Assembly (NCBI GenBank): GCA_035378985.1
Contig: DAOSUR010000027.1
Coordinates: 1 to 16,243, forward strand
Source of the DNA: Anaerohalosphaeraceae bacterium
GTDB taxonomy: Bacteria; Planctomycetota; Phycisphaerae; Sedimentisphaerales; Anaerohalosphaeraceae
DNA: 16,243 nucleotides
Direction: 5' to 3'
The notes below the pieces were generated by a model, which worked only from the letters and a program-made list of their open reading frames with translations, ran no database searches and was not told the DNA's origin. The translations under genes were made by a program, and so were the position numbers. Every line of letters begins with the position of its first letter. Position 1 is the first letter of the stretch. Below, in pieces: positions 7,043 through 14,038 of the stretch.

Positions 7043-8269
7043 TTATCCCACTCTCATAATCGCCTCCATGGCCTTCTGCTGGTCCTGCTCGGCGTAGACT
7101 TCTGTAATAGCCGAGGACCGGTGCCCAAGAATAATCCGGGCCGTTTCCAGGCCGAACTCCTTCCGCAGAAACGTGGCGGCGTTGTGGCGCAGTTGGTGCG
7201 GGTGCCAGTGCTGCTCGGGCTTCCAGTTTGCAAATTCCTCATCCGACATCCCTTCCGGCCGAAACGCCTTCTTGATGGCCTTGGCGATGGAATGACCGTA
7301 GCCTGTGGTCGTATAGTGCTTGCCCGCTTGCCTTTTGGGCGACTTTTTGATGTTGGTGCCCACTGTGTTCCCTTGATGAAGGGGCGTCTTGCGGCCGGCA
7401 AACTTCTGCTGCCGCCATCCGGCCATGGCCTCTGCCGGGGAGAAGCAATATGCCTCTTTCGGCCGCAGCAGAAACGGCCTCAAGACTGCCTGGGCACGAG
7501 GCCCAAAGTAAATGGTCCTGCAAAAACCGCGATGGGCGGTCTTGTGATGAGCAGGGCGGTACAGCCAGATCTGGCCTGACATGTCAATATCGCATGGTCG
7601 CAGAATCACCAGTTCTCCGCTGCGGGCACCGGTCAAGAGCTGAAGCTGAATCAGCGCCCAGACCTGCCGGCTTACATACGGCTGGACCGCGTCGATATGT
7701 TCCTGAGGCACCGGACCAATCGGTGCAGTCTCCCTGGCCTCGCAGCGGCCCTTGGGCAGTCCCTTGACCGTTTGCAGGGCGTGATAAACGCCGGCCGGAA
7801 TCAATTCCTTCTCGGCCGCCCAGCGGAACATCAGTTTGATCCGGCTGACCATCTTGTTGATGTTATTCCGGCAGAGTCCTTTTTGCACCATCTCGTGCCG
7901 GACCGCCAGCAGGGCACGGGGCCCAAACTCGACCGCCGGCGCAGCACCATACAGGAACTGAAGCGGCCGCAGGGCCTGCCGGAAGTTGTTGATTTCATAA
8001 GTGTGCGTCCCATCGGGCCGAACATAATAGCCCTCGGCATGCTTCCAGAACCGGGCGATAATCTCATTGATGGTGATGTCATTAGGCGATTGGTCGATCT
8101 GCTTTCCGGCCGCCAGCCATTCGGCAATGGCCTGGTGATAGCGCTGGTTTGCCTCGGCGGTTCCATAGGGGCCGAAGTATACGGCTCTTCCGCTCAGAAC
8201 AGCATAGGCCTGGCCGGTGGCTTTGTGATGACGCAACTTGGGGATTGGGGTGGTTTTCTGGGCATTCAC
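7043..8269 (-). CDS. tyrosine recombinase / site-specific integrase
   Basis: This integrase has about 408 residues and probably catalyses integration or excision of the element that carries the CRISPR-Cas locus. The N-terminal arm-binding-like part contains 'HHKATGQAYAV' and 'YFGPYGTAEANQRYHQAIAEWL', a module typical of planctomycete integrases. A SAM-like core-binding domain follows. The catalytic domain shows 'LLTGARSGEL' (first Arg), 'HPHQLRHNAATFL' (His-x-x-Arg), 'LGHRSSAITEVYAE' (second His and the nucleophilic Tyr), so the catalytic set is complete. I prefer the GTG at 8267-8269 because GGAAAGGG lies 6 nt upstream. The frame is open to a TTG at 8314 that would add 15 residues. It reads away from a tRNA-Asn gene whose 3' end lies just upstream. 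Confidence 0.93.
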   Translation of the reverse strand: MNAQKTTPIPKLRHHKATGQAYAVLSGRAVYFGPYGTAEANQRYHQAIAEWLAAGKQIDQSPNDITINEIIARFWKHAEGYYVRPDGTHTYEINNFRQALRPLQFLYGAAPAVEFGPRALLAVRHEMVQKGLCRNNINKMVSRIKLMFRWAAEKELIPAGVYHALQTVKGLPKGRCEARETAPIGPVPQEHIDAVQPYVSRQVWALIQLQLLTGARSGELVILRPCDIDMSGQIWLYRPAHHKTAHRGFCRTIYFGPRAQAVLRPFLLRPKEAYCFSPAEAMAGWRQQKFAGRKTPLHQGNTVGTNIKKSPKRQAGKHYTTTGYGHSIAKAIKKAFRPEGMSDEEFANWKPEQHWHPHQLRHNAATFLRKEFGLETARIILGHRSSAITEVYAEQDQQKAMEAIMRVG

Positions 8270-8348
8270 GGTATTCCCTTTCCAAAAAAGAGTAGTTCTA
8301 CTGCTTTCCTGCAAAGAGTTACGACCGCAATGCCCGATGGCATGTAAC

Positions 8349-8377
8349 CGTAAGTGTGGGTTTCAGCGTAACTTACG
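8349..8377. repeat. short inverted repeat between integrase and tRNA
   Basis: CGTAAGT (8349-8355) and ACTTACG (8371-8377) are perfect 7-bp inverted arms separated by 15 bp, within the 112-bp gap between the integrase start and the tRNA 3' end. GTAAC also occurs twice here (8344-8348 and 8368-8372). The position fits recombinase or excisionase arm-type binding, but a chance hairpin is possible. Confidence 0.4.
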
Positions 8378-8381
8378 CCAA

Positions 8382-8400
8382 CTCCCCGAGCAGGGGTCGA
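8382..8400 (-). other. putative attachment-site core at tRNA-Asn 3' end
   Basis: The 3' end of the tRNA-Asn gene (acceptor strand and T arm) faces the integrase gene. Tyrosine recombinases of this kind commonly use such tRNA 3' ends as attB. The extent given is nominal. The second copy of the core, expected beyond the far end of the island, is not in this window. Confidence 0.4.
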
Positions 8401-8454
8401 ACCTGCGACCTAGCGGTTAACAGCCGCTCGCTCTACCGATTGAGCTATCGGGGA
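8382..8454 (-). tRNA. tRNA-Asn (anticodon GTT)
   Basis: The 73-nt cloverleaf folds by eye. The acceptor arms TCCCCGA (8448-8454) and TCGGGGA (8383-8389) are fully complementary, with discriminator G at 8382. The D arm is GCTC...GAGC. The anticodon arm is AGCGG-CTGTTAA-CCGCT with anticodon GTT. The T arm is GCAGG-TTCGACC-CCTGC. CCA is not encoded. The gene is intact, so the adjoining integration event would have preserved the tRNA sequence. Confidence 0.97.
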
Positions 8455-8467
8455 ATCAGTATACTTC

Positions 8468-8498
8468 ATAATATTGCTGTTTTCGGCGATTTTGTCAA
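8468..8498 (-). promoter_or_regulatory. promoter of tRNA-Asn
   Basis: On the minus strand, TTGACA (8493-8498) and TATTAT (8468-8473) are separated by 19 bp, with the tRNA 5' end 14 bp further on. The -35 box lies in the loop of a perfect 8-bp inverted repeat, GCGATTTT (8486-8493) and AAAATCGC (8500-8507). The spacing is somewhat long for sigma70, so the call is moderate. Confidence 0.55.
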
Positions 8499-8542
8499 GA
8501 AAATCGCTTTCAAAAATTAATTTTTCCCATCAAAACTCTTGC

Positions 8543-8571
8543 TGGACAAACCTTTTTTTGACGACTATACT
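8543..8571 (+). promoter_or_regulatory. promoter of the kinase-phosphatase pair
   Basis: TGGACA (8543-8548, 5 of 6) and TATACT (8566-8571, 5 of 6) are spaced by exactly 17 bp. The transcript would begin near 8578 and leave a leader of about 85 nt before the kinase start. Confidence 0.6.
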
Positions 8572-8664
8572 TTGAAAGGGTTTCAAAAAGTCCAAAAGGG
8601 TGAAGGTCTGTTCTTTTCCCCAAAAGTGGAGAGTTAAGCTTAGGAGAAAAAAGGATTTACAGTA

Positions 8665-9555
8665 ATGCCGATTGAAAAAGTCGACATTGATGGTTTTACA
8701 ATTATCAAAAAAATCGGCACCGGTGCACGCAGTCTGATTTATCTGGCTGTTGATGAAGAGTCCGGCCAGACGGTGGCGCTCAAACGGGCTGTGATGGAAA
8801 CGCCCGAAGACCTGCGTATTTTTGAACAGATGGAGACGGAGTACAAGGTCAGCCGACAGATAGACCATCCCTATATCCGAAAATGTTATAAGATTCTCAG
8901 GAAACGGAAGCTCCTCAGGACGCAGGAGCTGCTGCTTTCGATGGAATATTTCGACGGGCAGAGTCTGGAGGAGCTGCCCGGCCTTAGTCTGGGCGACGTC
9001 CTTCTGGTTTTTCGAATGGTTGCCACCGCCCTTAATGCCATGCACCAGAAGGGGTATGTCCACTGTGACATCAAGCCCAACAACATCCTTTTCAGCAAAA
9101 AGGGGGCCATCAAAATCATTGACCTCGGTCAAAGCTGCAAAATCGGCGAGATTAAGAAGAGAATTCAGGGAACTCCCGATTATATTGCACCCGAACAGGT
9201 TCGGCGAGAGCATCTGAGTCATCGAACAGATATTTTCAATTTGGGTGCTACGATGTACTGGGCTTTGACGGGGAAAAACGTCCCAACCCTGATTCCCAAA
9301 AAGAATGAATACGGCTTTTCCGTTCCGGTAACCGCCGATTTCAAGTCGCCCAGCGAAATCTATAAAAAAATTCCTGCGGCCCTGTCTAATCTTGTGATGG
9401 ACTGTGTGAAGGAACGGCCGGGAGACAGGCCCTCGAGCATGTCTGAAATTATTGCTCGTCTGGATGTGATGATTCGCGAAATCTTTGGAGCACGTCTGCA
9501 GAACCAGCAAAGCCATGTCGCAGCAAACAATCCAGCTGTATCTGAAGGGGGCTGA
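8665..9555 (+). CDS. soluble Ser/Thr protein kinase (Hanks type)
   Basis: The 296-residue eukaryotic-like kinase phosphorylates serine or threonine of unknown target proteins. The G-loop is 'IGTGARSLIYLAV' (17-29). K40 in 'VALK' is the ATP-anchoring lysine. The catalytic loop is 'HCDIKPNN' (133-140) with catalytic D135. The metal-binding triplet is DLG (153-155) instead of DFG. The activation and P+1 segment is 'GTPDYIAPEQ' (169-178). HCD replaces HRD, so it is a 'non-RD' kinase that may not need activation-loop phosphorylation. There is no transmembrane or sensor domain, so it should be cytoplasmic. An AAGGA lies 9 nt before the ATG. Its end overlaps a phosphatase gene by 41 bp, suggesting an antagonistic pair made from one transcript. 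Confidence 0.93.
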   Translation: MPIEKVDIDGFTIIKKIGTGARSLIYLAVDEESGQTVALKRAVMETPEDLRIFEQMETEYKVSRQIDHPYIRKCYKILRKRKLLRTQELLLSMEYFDGQSLEELPGLSLGDVLLVFRMVATALNAMHQKGYVHCDIKPNNILFSKKGAIKIIDLGQSCKIGEIKKRIQGTPDYIAPEQVRREHLSHRTDIFNLGATMYWALTGKNVPTLIPKKNEYGFSVPVTADFKSPSEIYKKIPAALSNLVMDCVKERPGDRPSSMSEIIARLDVMIREIFGARLQNQQSHVAANNPAVSEGG

Positions 9556-10363
9556 AGCCAATCAGTCCGACCCTTATCGGAAGGGCAATCTGATTGTCCT
9601 TCCTGAGAAAGGCCGAGTGATTGTCTCAGGCGATCTGCATGGTCATCGAAGGCATTTTGAAAAAATTGTTGACTATGCGGACCTTGAAAATCACCCTGAG
9701 ACCCATGTGATTTTTCAGGAAATTCTTCACGGCGGACCGGAGGATGATTACGGCGGCTGCCTTTCCTATCGTTTGCTTCAGGATGCCATTCGCTACAAAC
9801 TGCTTTATCCGGGCCAGGTGCATATTCTCCTGGGCAATCACGATACGGCCGTCGTCAATCAGGGAACCGTGATGAAAAACGGACGGGAGGTCAATGTGGC
9901 AATGCAGGAGGCAATGAAACGGGAGTACCAGGAACACTTCGGGCTTGTGCATCAGGCGATGGTTCATTACCTTCTGTCGCAGCCGCTGGCGGTCAAGACC
10001 CCCAATAAAATCTGGATTTCCCATTCTCTCCCTGCGGACCCTTATGTGGAGTCGTTCGATTTGGAGATTTTTAACCGTCCTTACACAGCCGAAGATACCC
10101 GCCGGCCCAATCCGGTATACCTCCTGACGTGGGGCAGGCATCACAGCCCCGAGGCCCTTTGCCGAATGGCTGAGCGTCTTGAGGTGGACCTTTTTGTGCT
10201 GGGGCACCAGCCGCAGGATGAAGGCTGGGCGGTCGTGGGGAACAATACCATTATTCTCGCATCCGAACACAGTCACGGCTGTCTGCTCAACTTTGAATTG
10301 GAACGGCTCTATAATATTGAACTGCTGAGCGAAAGGGTGGTTCCCCTCGCCTCTATTTTATAG
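9515..10363 (+). CDS. PP2A-like calcineurin-fold metallophosphatase
   Basis: The 282-residue two-metal phosphoesterase is probably a protein phosphatase that opposes the upstream kinase. Motifs appear in order: 'SGDLHGH' (D40, H42), 'HGGPEDDYGG' (72-81, in place of the usual GDxxDRG), 'LLGNHD' (N108, H109), 'ISHS' (H170), and 'LGHQP' plus 'SEHSHG' near the C-terminus. The GD-GN-H layout is the PPP/metallophosphoesterase pattern, but the GDYVDRG and RG(E/N)HE forms are altered. A different substrate is therefore possible. I use the ATG at 9515, which starts MSQQTIQLYL; the frame also opens at a TTG (9485). It meets the oppositely oriented diguanylate cyclase with a 6-bp tail-to-tail overlap. 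Confidence 0.88.
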   Translation: MSQQTIQLYLKGAEANQSDPYRKGNLIVLPEKGRVIVSGDLHGHRRHFEKIVDYADLENHPETHVIFQEILHGGPEDDYGGCLSYRLLQDAIRYKLLYPGQVHILLGNHDTAVVNQGTVMKNGREVNVAMQEAMKREYQEHFGLVHQAMVHYLLSQPLAVKTPNKIWISHSLPADPYVESFDLEIFNRPYTAEDTRRPNPVYLLTWGRHHSPEALCRMAERLEVDLFVLGHQPQDEGWAVVGNNTIILASEHSHGCLLNFELERLYNIELLSERVVPLASIL

Positions 10364-11503
10364 TTTCTTTCGGCCGGGAGAATGTCGGCTGGATTCAGAC
10401 CGTTTGGGATGTCCGGTTTGTTTTTTGGAATCGGCCGATTGATGAGGTTCGCCGGGCTCGGGTGTCACGGATTCTTCCGAGGGGCGGGGAGCGTTTGTTT
10501 TGCTGCCGATAATAACAATTTGATTTTTTCCCTGCCGCTTGGCTTCCAGCAGTGCCTCATCAGCCCGTTTCAGAAGTTCATCGGAGGTTTTCCCATCGTC
10601 AGGAAAAGAGGCCAGTCCGCCGCTGATTGTCAGCTGTCCCTGTCCTTCGGGTCCCAGCATCGTAAGCCGTGATGCCGAAATCTCTTTACGAAACCGCTCT
10701 GCCATAAAAAGCGGTTCACGGGGATGTCGGGCCGGATAATGCTGCCGTTCCTCGACCGGCGCGGCGCCGGCAGCTGCTCGTTGCTTTTCCGGCAGGTCCC
10801 AGAAAACAACCGCAAACTCATCTCCTCCGATACGGGCCACTACATCATGCGACCGACAGCAGCGGCGAATCATCTCGCCTGCTTCGATAAGCACCTTATC
10901 TCCGACCGGATGTCCGAATTGGTCATTATACTGTTTGAAGTTGTCAATGTCGAAGAGCAGCAGCGTTACCGGAAACTGATACTGCCGAGCCAAGGCCAGG
11001 ACCTGAGCCAAAAACTGATTCAGATAGCGGCGGTTTTTCAGACCCGTTAAGTCATCCTCCGTTGCCAGTTTTTCCAGCTGGCGGATTCGTTCCTGGTAGT
11101 ATTGTTCCCGCTCAGGGGGCAGCGGCTGAGCGGCAGGTTTGGCCGGAGAAACCGAGACAAGTTCTTCCGTCCGGACTGGACAAATCAGGTAATCGTCTGC
11201 AACTGCCTCCAGCCGGCTTCTGTGCCCGGTCAGTTCGCGTGCCAGCGGTTCCTCAAGCATTTCTGCCAGAAGGAGAATCCGCGATTGCGGGCTGCTTTTC
11301 CGCAGGGCCTCTATTGCTTCCCGCGGATGTCCCTGAATGCAAGACAGCACCACGGCAATGGTTTCGAAGGAAACGGATTGCGCCTGTTCAATGCCCCCCA
11401 AAATTGATTCACAGACTGATGCTCCGTCCAGACTGCCCGGATTCATCAGGGCTTTTTGAGGTGAGCCAATCAGCAGGATTTTTTCACGAGAGTTTTCCAT
11501 CAT
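10358..11503 (-). CDS. diguanylate cyclase with degenerate receiver domain
   Basis: The 381-residue protein should make cyclic di-GMP from two GTP. Residues 7 to about 118 look like a response-regulator receiver: 'KILLIGS', 'SRILLLAEMLEE', 'ADDYLICPVRTEEL'. The phosphoacceptor Asp and the usual K of 'KP' are not evident ('CP' instead). A coiled stretch (about 130-147) precedes the GGDEF domain: 'DDLTGLKNRRYL', 'LLFDIDNFKQYND', and 'RIGGDEFA' with GGDEF at 226-230. RSHD (217-220) lies exactly five residues before it and is a good inhibitory I-site. An unusual Ala/Pro/Arg-rich insertion occupies about 240-266, after the GGDEF strand. The last about 45 residues are polar and disordered-looking. 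The ATG directly follows the stop of the upstream gene (11504-11506), so the two are surely co-translated. Confidence 0.92.
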   Translation of the reverse strand: MMENSREKILLIGSPQKALMNPGSLDGASVCESILGGIEQAQSVSFETIAVVLSCIQGHPREAIEALRKSSPQSRILLLAEMLEEPLARELTGHRSRLEAVADDYLICPVRTEELVSVSPAKPAAQPLPPEREQYYQERIRQLEKLATEDDLTGLKNRRYLNQFLAQVLALARQYQFPVTLLLFDIDNFKQYNDQFGHPVGDKVLIEAGEMIRRCCRSHDVVARIGGDEFAVVFWDLPEKQRAAAGAAPVEERQHYPARHPREPLFMAERFRKEISASRLTMLGPEGQGQLTISGGLASFPDDGKTSDELLKRADEALLEAKRQGKNQIVIIGSKTNAPRPSEESVTPEPGEPHQSADSKKQTGHPKRSESSRHSPGRKKL

Positions 11504-11974
11504 TTATTCTGGACGAAACAAGGCCTCCAGCTCCTCCGGACTGATACGGATATCGTCCGTCTCCGAAAGGTTTTGAATCTTTTCAGGAGTATTGTTTCGG
11601 CCGCTTTCCGCCGCCCAGCGGACCGCTTCTTTCAATGGAACACTTTTTGGACAGGGCAGAACGACTCCTTCCCAAATTGCCTGCTGAAGTTCGGCCGGAA
11701 GCACGGAGCTGTCAGGCTGCAGGGCAATGCATCGAATAAAAGGGCGGCGTTTCAGAAAGCTCAGAAAAGAGACGTGTTCTTTTGTGAGTTCTCTTGACGG
11801 AGCAACAAAAATGACGAATTCTTCTTCGGAGAGAGCGGAAAGAATCCGCACGGCTTCATAAAGATTCGCACAGACCTCTCGGCGTTCCTCCCATTCAGCC
11901 GGGAAAGACAGCGGCCCGAAAACCCGCTCGGCCCCATCGAGAATCAGGATTTTGCTGACAGCCGGTATATCCAT
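11504..11974 (-). CDS. degenerate receiver-like protein with FliM-like tail
   Basis: This is a 156-residue protein. The alternating strand/helix pattern ('KILILDG', 'EEFVIFVAPS', 'RPFIRCIAL', 'GVVLPCPKSVPLKEAVRWA') resembles a CheY-like receiver, including a possible conserved lysine in 'PCPK'. The acidic pair after strand 1 and the phosphoacceptor Asp after strand 3 are missing, so it is probably a pseudo-receiver. After a polar linker the C-terminus reads 'IRISPEELEALF', which resembles the 'ILSQ(D/E)EIDALL' peptide by which FliM binds CheY. GAGGG lies 7 nt before the ATG, and a near-consensus promoter is at 12001-12030. It is first in a two-gene unit with the diguanylate cyclase, which has a similar degenerate receiver. 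A regulatory partner role is inferred. Confidence 0.7.
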   Translation of the reverse strand: MDIPAVSKILILDGAERVFGPLSFPAEWEERREVCANLYEAVRILSALSEEEFVIFVAPSRELTKEHVSFLSFLKRRPFIRCIALQPDSSVLPAELQQAIWEGVVLPCPKSVPLKEAVRWAAESGRNNTPEKIQNLSETDDIRISPEELEALFRPE

Positions 11975-12000
11975 CTCTTTACCCTCAGATTCCAGACCCT

Positions 12001-12030
12001 ATTTTACCAAATTTTTGTTAAAGAAGTCAA
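12001..12030 (-). promoter_or_regulatory. promoter of the pseudo-receiver/diguanylate cyclase unit
   Basis: On the minus strand, TTGACT (12025-12030) and TAAAAT (12001-12006) are each 5 of 6 to sigma70 consensus with an 18-bp spacer. Transcription would start about 20 nt before the ATG at 11974. The same 118-bp gap must also hold the promoter for the divergent glycosidase gene, for which I see no convincing boxes. Confidence 0.6.
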
Positions 12031-12092
12031 GGTTTCCCTAAATTACCATCTTTTGCTTTCTTCCATACTTTCCTGTTGCCTTCGGGAAGCGA

Positions 12093-13883
12093 ATGGATAG
12101 ATTTATGGGAACAAAGCTTAATGGAGTTTCGGCCTTGAAAGAAAGGAGACAGCTTTTGGAGGCTTTTTTCGAACATCCGGATAAAATAAATCGTCGAACC
12201 TTTTTACACCGGTCTATCTTGACGGTTTCCGCTGCCGGGCTTTTCGCCTCCACAAAAGGATTCACGTCGGAGCTGTCTGATGCTTTTCCGGTCAAAATTG
12301 CTGTAGACGCCTCCCAAAAAATCGGCGAATTCCGCCCAATCTGGCGGTTTTTCGGGGCTGATGAGCCCAATTATGCTTATATGAAAGACGGCAGGAAACT
12401 GCTGGCCGAGTTGGGAAAGCTGGCTCCGCAGCGGGTCTATTTCCGCACACACAACCTTCTCTGTTCCGGTGATGGAACCCCGGCCCTGAAATGGGGTTCC
12501 ACCGGCGTTTACCGCGAGGATGAGCAGGGCTGTCCTGTCTATAACTGGACCCTTTTAGACCGCATTTTCGACACCTATCTGGAATGCGGCATCAGACCCT
12601 ATGTTGAGATAGGTTTTATGCCCAAAGACCTGTCCGTCAAACCCGAACCCTATCAGCATTCCTGGACCCCCTCGGCCAAATACGAAGAGATTTATACCGG
12701 CTGGGCCTATCCCCCAAAAGATTACAAAAAGTGGGCCGAACTGGTTTATCAATGGGCCAAACACTGTGTCCAGCGTTACGGGCGAAGCGAAGTCGAAACC
12801 TGGTACTGGCAGGTTTGGAATGAGCCCAACATCGGTTATTGGCAGGGCATATTCGAAGAGTTCTGCAAACTTCACGATTTTGCGATTGACGCAGTCAGAA
12901 GAGCCCTGCCGACCGCCCGAGTCGGCGGCCCCGATGTCGCCGGAAGCGGCGGACAATTCCAAAAAGATTTTCTCCGGCATTGTCTGGAGGGCACAAACCG
13001 GGCAACCGGTCAAACGGGTACTCCGCTGGATTTTGTTTCGTTCCACGCCAAGGGAGCCCCTCGCTTTGCGGACGGCCATGTTCAAATGGGCATCGCTGAG
13101 CATCTTCGAACCATCGAAGACGGGTTTCGCATCATCGCCTCCTTCCCGCATCTGAAGGGCCGGCCGGTCATCATAGGCGAATCAGACCCGGAAGGCTGTG
13201 CCGCCTGTCAGGGAGAGCATCTGGGCTATCGCAACGGTACGATGTATTCCAGCTATACGGCTGCTGTCTTTGCCCGAAAATACGAACTGGCCGAGCGGTA
13301 CGGCATCAATCTGGAAGGAGCCCTCACCTGGGCTTTTCAGTTTGAAGACCAGCCGTTTTTTGCGGGGTTTCGCTCCCTGGCCACGCGCGGCATTGACAAG
13401 CCCGTCCTGAATGTTTTCCGGATGTTCAGCCGAATGGGCGGTCAGCGAGTTGCTGTGCAGAGCGATGGGGCGGTTTCCTTAGAGACAATGCTTCAGGAGG
13501 GGGTCCGTCGGCAGCCCGATGTTTCCGCCTTGGCTTCCTTCGACGAAGACAAACTGGCTGTATTGGTCTGGCACTATCACGATGATGACTTGGCCGGACC
13601 GCAAGCACAAGTCGAACTGAAAATTGCTCATCTGCCGTCGGCTTTCCGGCAGGTTTCTGTACAGCACTTTCGGATCGATCAGAACCACAGCAATGCCTAT
13701 ACCCTTTGGAAAGAAATGGGGCGTCCTCAAAACCCCGCCCCCGAACAGTATGCGCTGCTTGAGCAGACAGGCCGTCTGGCGGAAATGCCCGCGCCGCAAA
13801 CGCACGCCGAATCGGACACAATCACCCTTAACTTTTCTCTCCCGCGTCAGGCCGTTTCGCTGCTGCTTTTCAGCAAAACTTGA
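12093..13883 (+). CDS. Tat-exported GH39-like glycosidase (beta-xylosidase type)
   Basis: The 596-residue retaining glycoside hydrolase probably trims xylosides or related plant or algal oligosaccharides outside the cytoplasm. The N-terminus carries a twin-arginine signal: 'NRRTFLHRS' (33-41) followed by a hydrophobic run (ILTVSAAGLFAS). The (beta/alpha)8 catalytic domain shows the acid/base motif 'VWNEPNIGYW' with E244 and the nucleophile motif 'VIIGESDPEG' with E363, both at the family's expected strand 4 and 7 positions. 'FRTHNLL' and 'FVSFHAKG' also match GH39. The C-terminal part (about 470-596) should be the beta-sandwich. The first ATG leaves 32 residues before the RR motif; a second ATG at 12105 is equally possible. 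The substrate is not determinable by eye. Confidence 0.85.
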   Translation: MDRFMGTKLNGVSALKERRQLLEAFFEHPDKINRRTFLHRSILTVSAAGLFASTKGFTSELSDAFPVKIAVDASQKIGEFRPIWRFFGADEPNYAYMKDGRKLLAELGKLAPQRVYFRTHNLLCSGDGTPALKWGSTGVYREDEQGCPVYNWTLLDRIFDTYLECGIRPYVEIGFMPKDLSVKPEPYQHSWTPSAKYEEIYTGWAYPPKDYKKWAELVYQWAKHCVQRYGRSEVETWYWQVWNEPNIGYWQGIFEEFCKLHDFAIDAVRRALPTARVGGPDVAGSGGQFQKDFLRHCLEGTNRATGQTGTPLDFVSFHAKGAPRFADGHVQMGIAEHLRTIEDGFRIIASFPHLKGRPVIIGESDPEGCAACQGEHLGYRNGTMYSSYTAAVFARKYELAERYGINLEGALTWAFQFEDQPFFAGFRSLATRGIDKPVLNVFRMFSRMGGQRVAVQSDGAVSLETMLQEGVRRQPDVSALASFDEDKLAVLVWHYHDDDLAGPQAQVELKIAHLPSAFRQVSVQHFRIDQNHSNAYTLWKEMGRPQNPAPEQYALLEQTGRLAEMPAPQTHAESDTITLNFSLPRQAVSLLLFSKT

Positions 13884-14038
13884 AATAAAGTTCAGCTAAT
13901 TAACTCTGACCGGTATCGTTGCCCGCTGTGCCCACTCGTTCCCCGTTTTTTAACAGATGGAAATTTGCATATACCAGGGGCCCGGCTGTGAAGAAAGGTT
14001 CAGATAATTCCGGCGTCTTACAGAACTGAACTGGGCTG
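13884..14038. other. convergent intergenic gap, no clear features
   Basis: This gap lies between the stops of the glycosidase (plus) and the epimerase (minus). I looked for a bidirectional terminator and saw no strong stem followed by a T-run. A minus-strand open frame at 13900-14100 overlaps the epimerase end and is not credible as a gene. Confidence 0.5.

Noticed and set aside
8530..9561. A 343-codon minus-strand frame opposite the kinase
   Set aside because: It covers the promoter and the kinase gene, whose catalytic motifs on the plus strand are unmistakable.
9626..10276. A 216-codon minus-strand frame opposite the phosphatase
   Set aside because: It is a shadow of the phosphatase, whose GDLHG and GNHD motifs identify the real coding strand.
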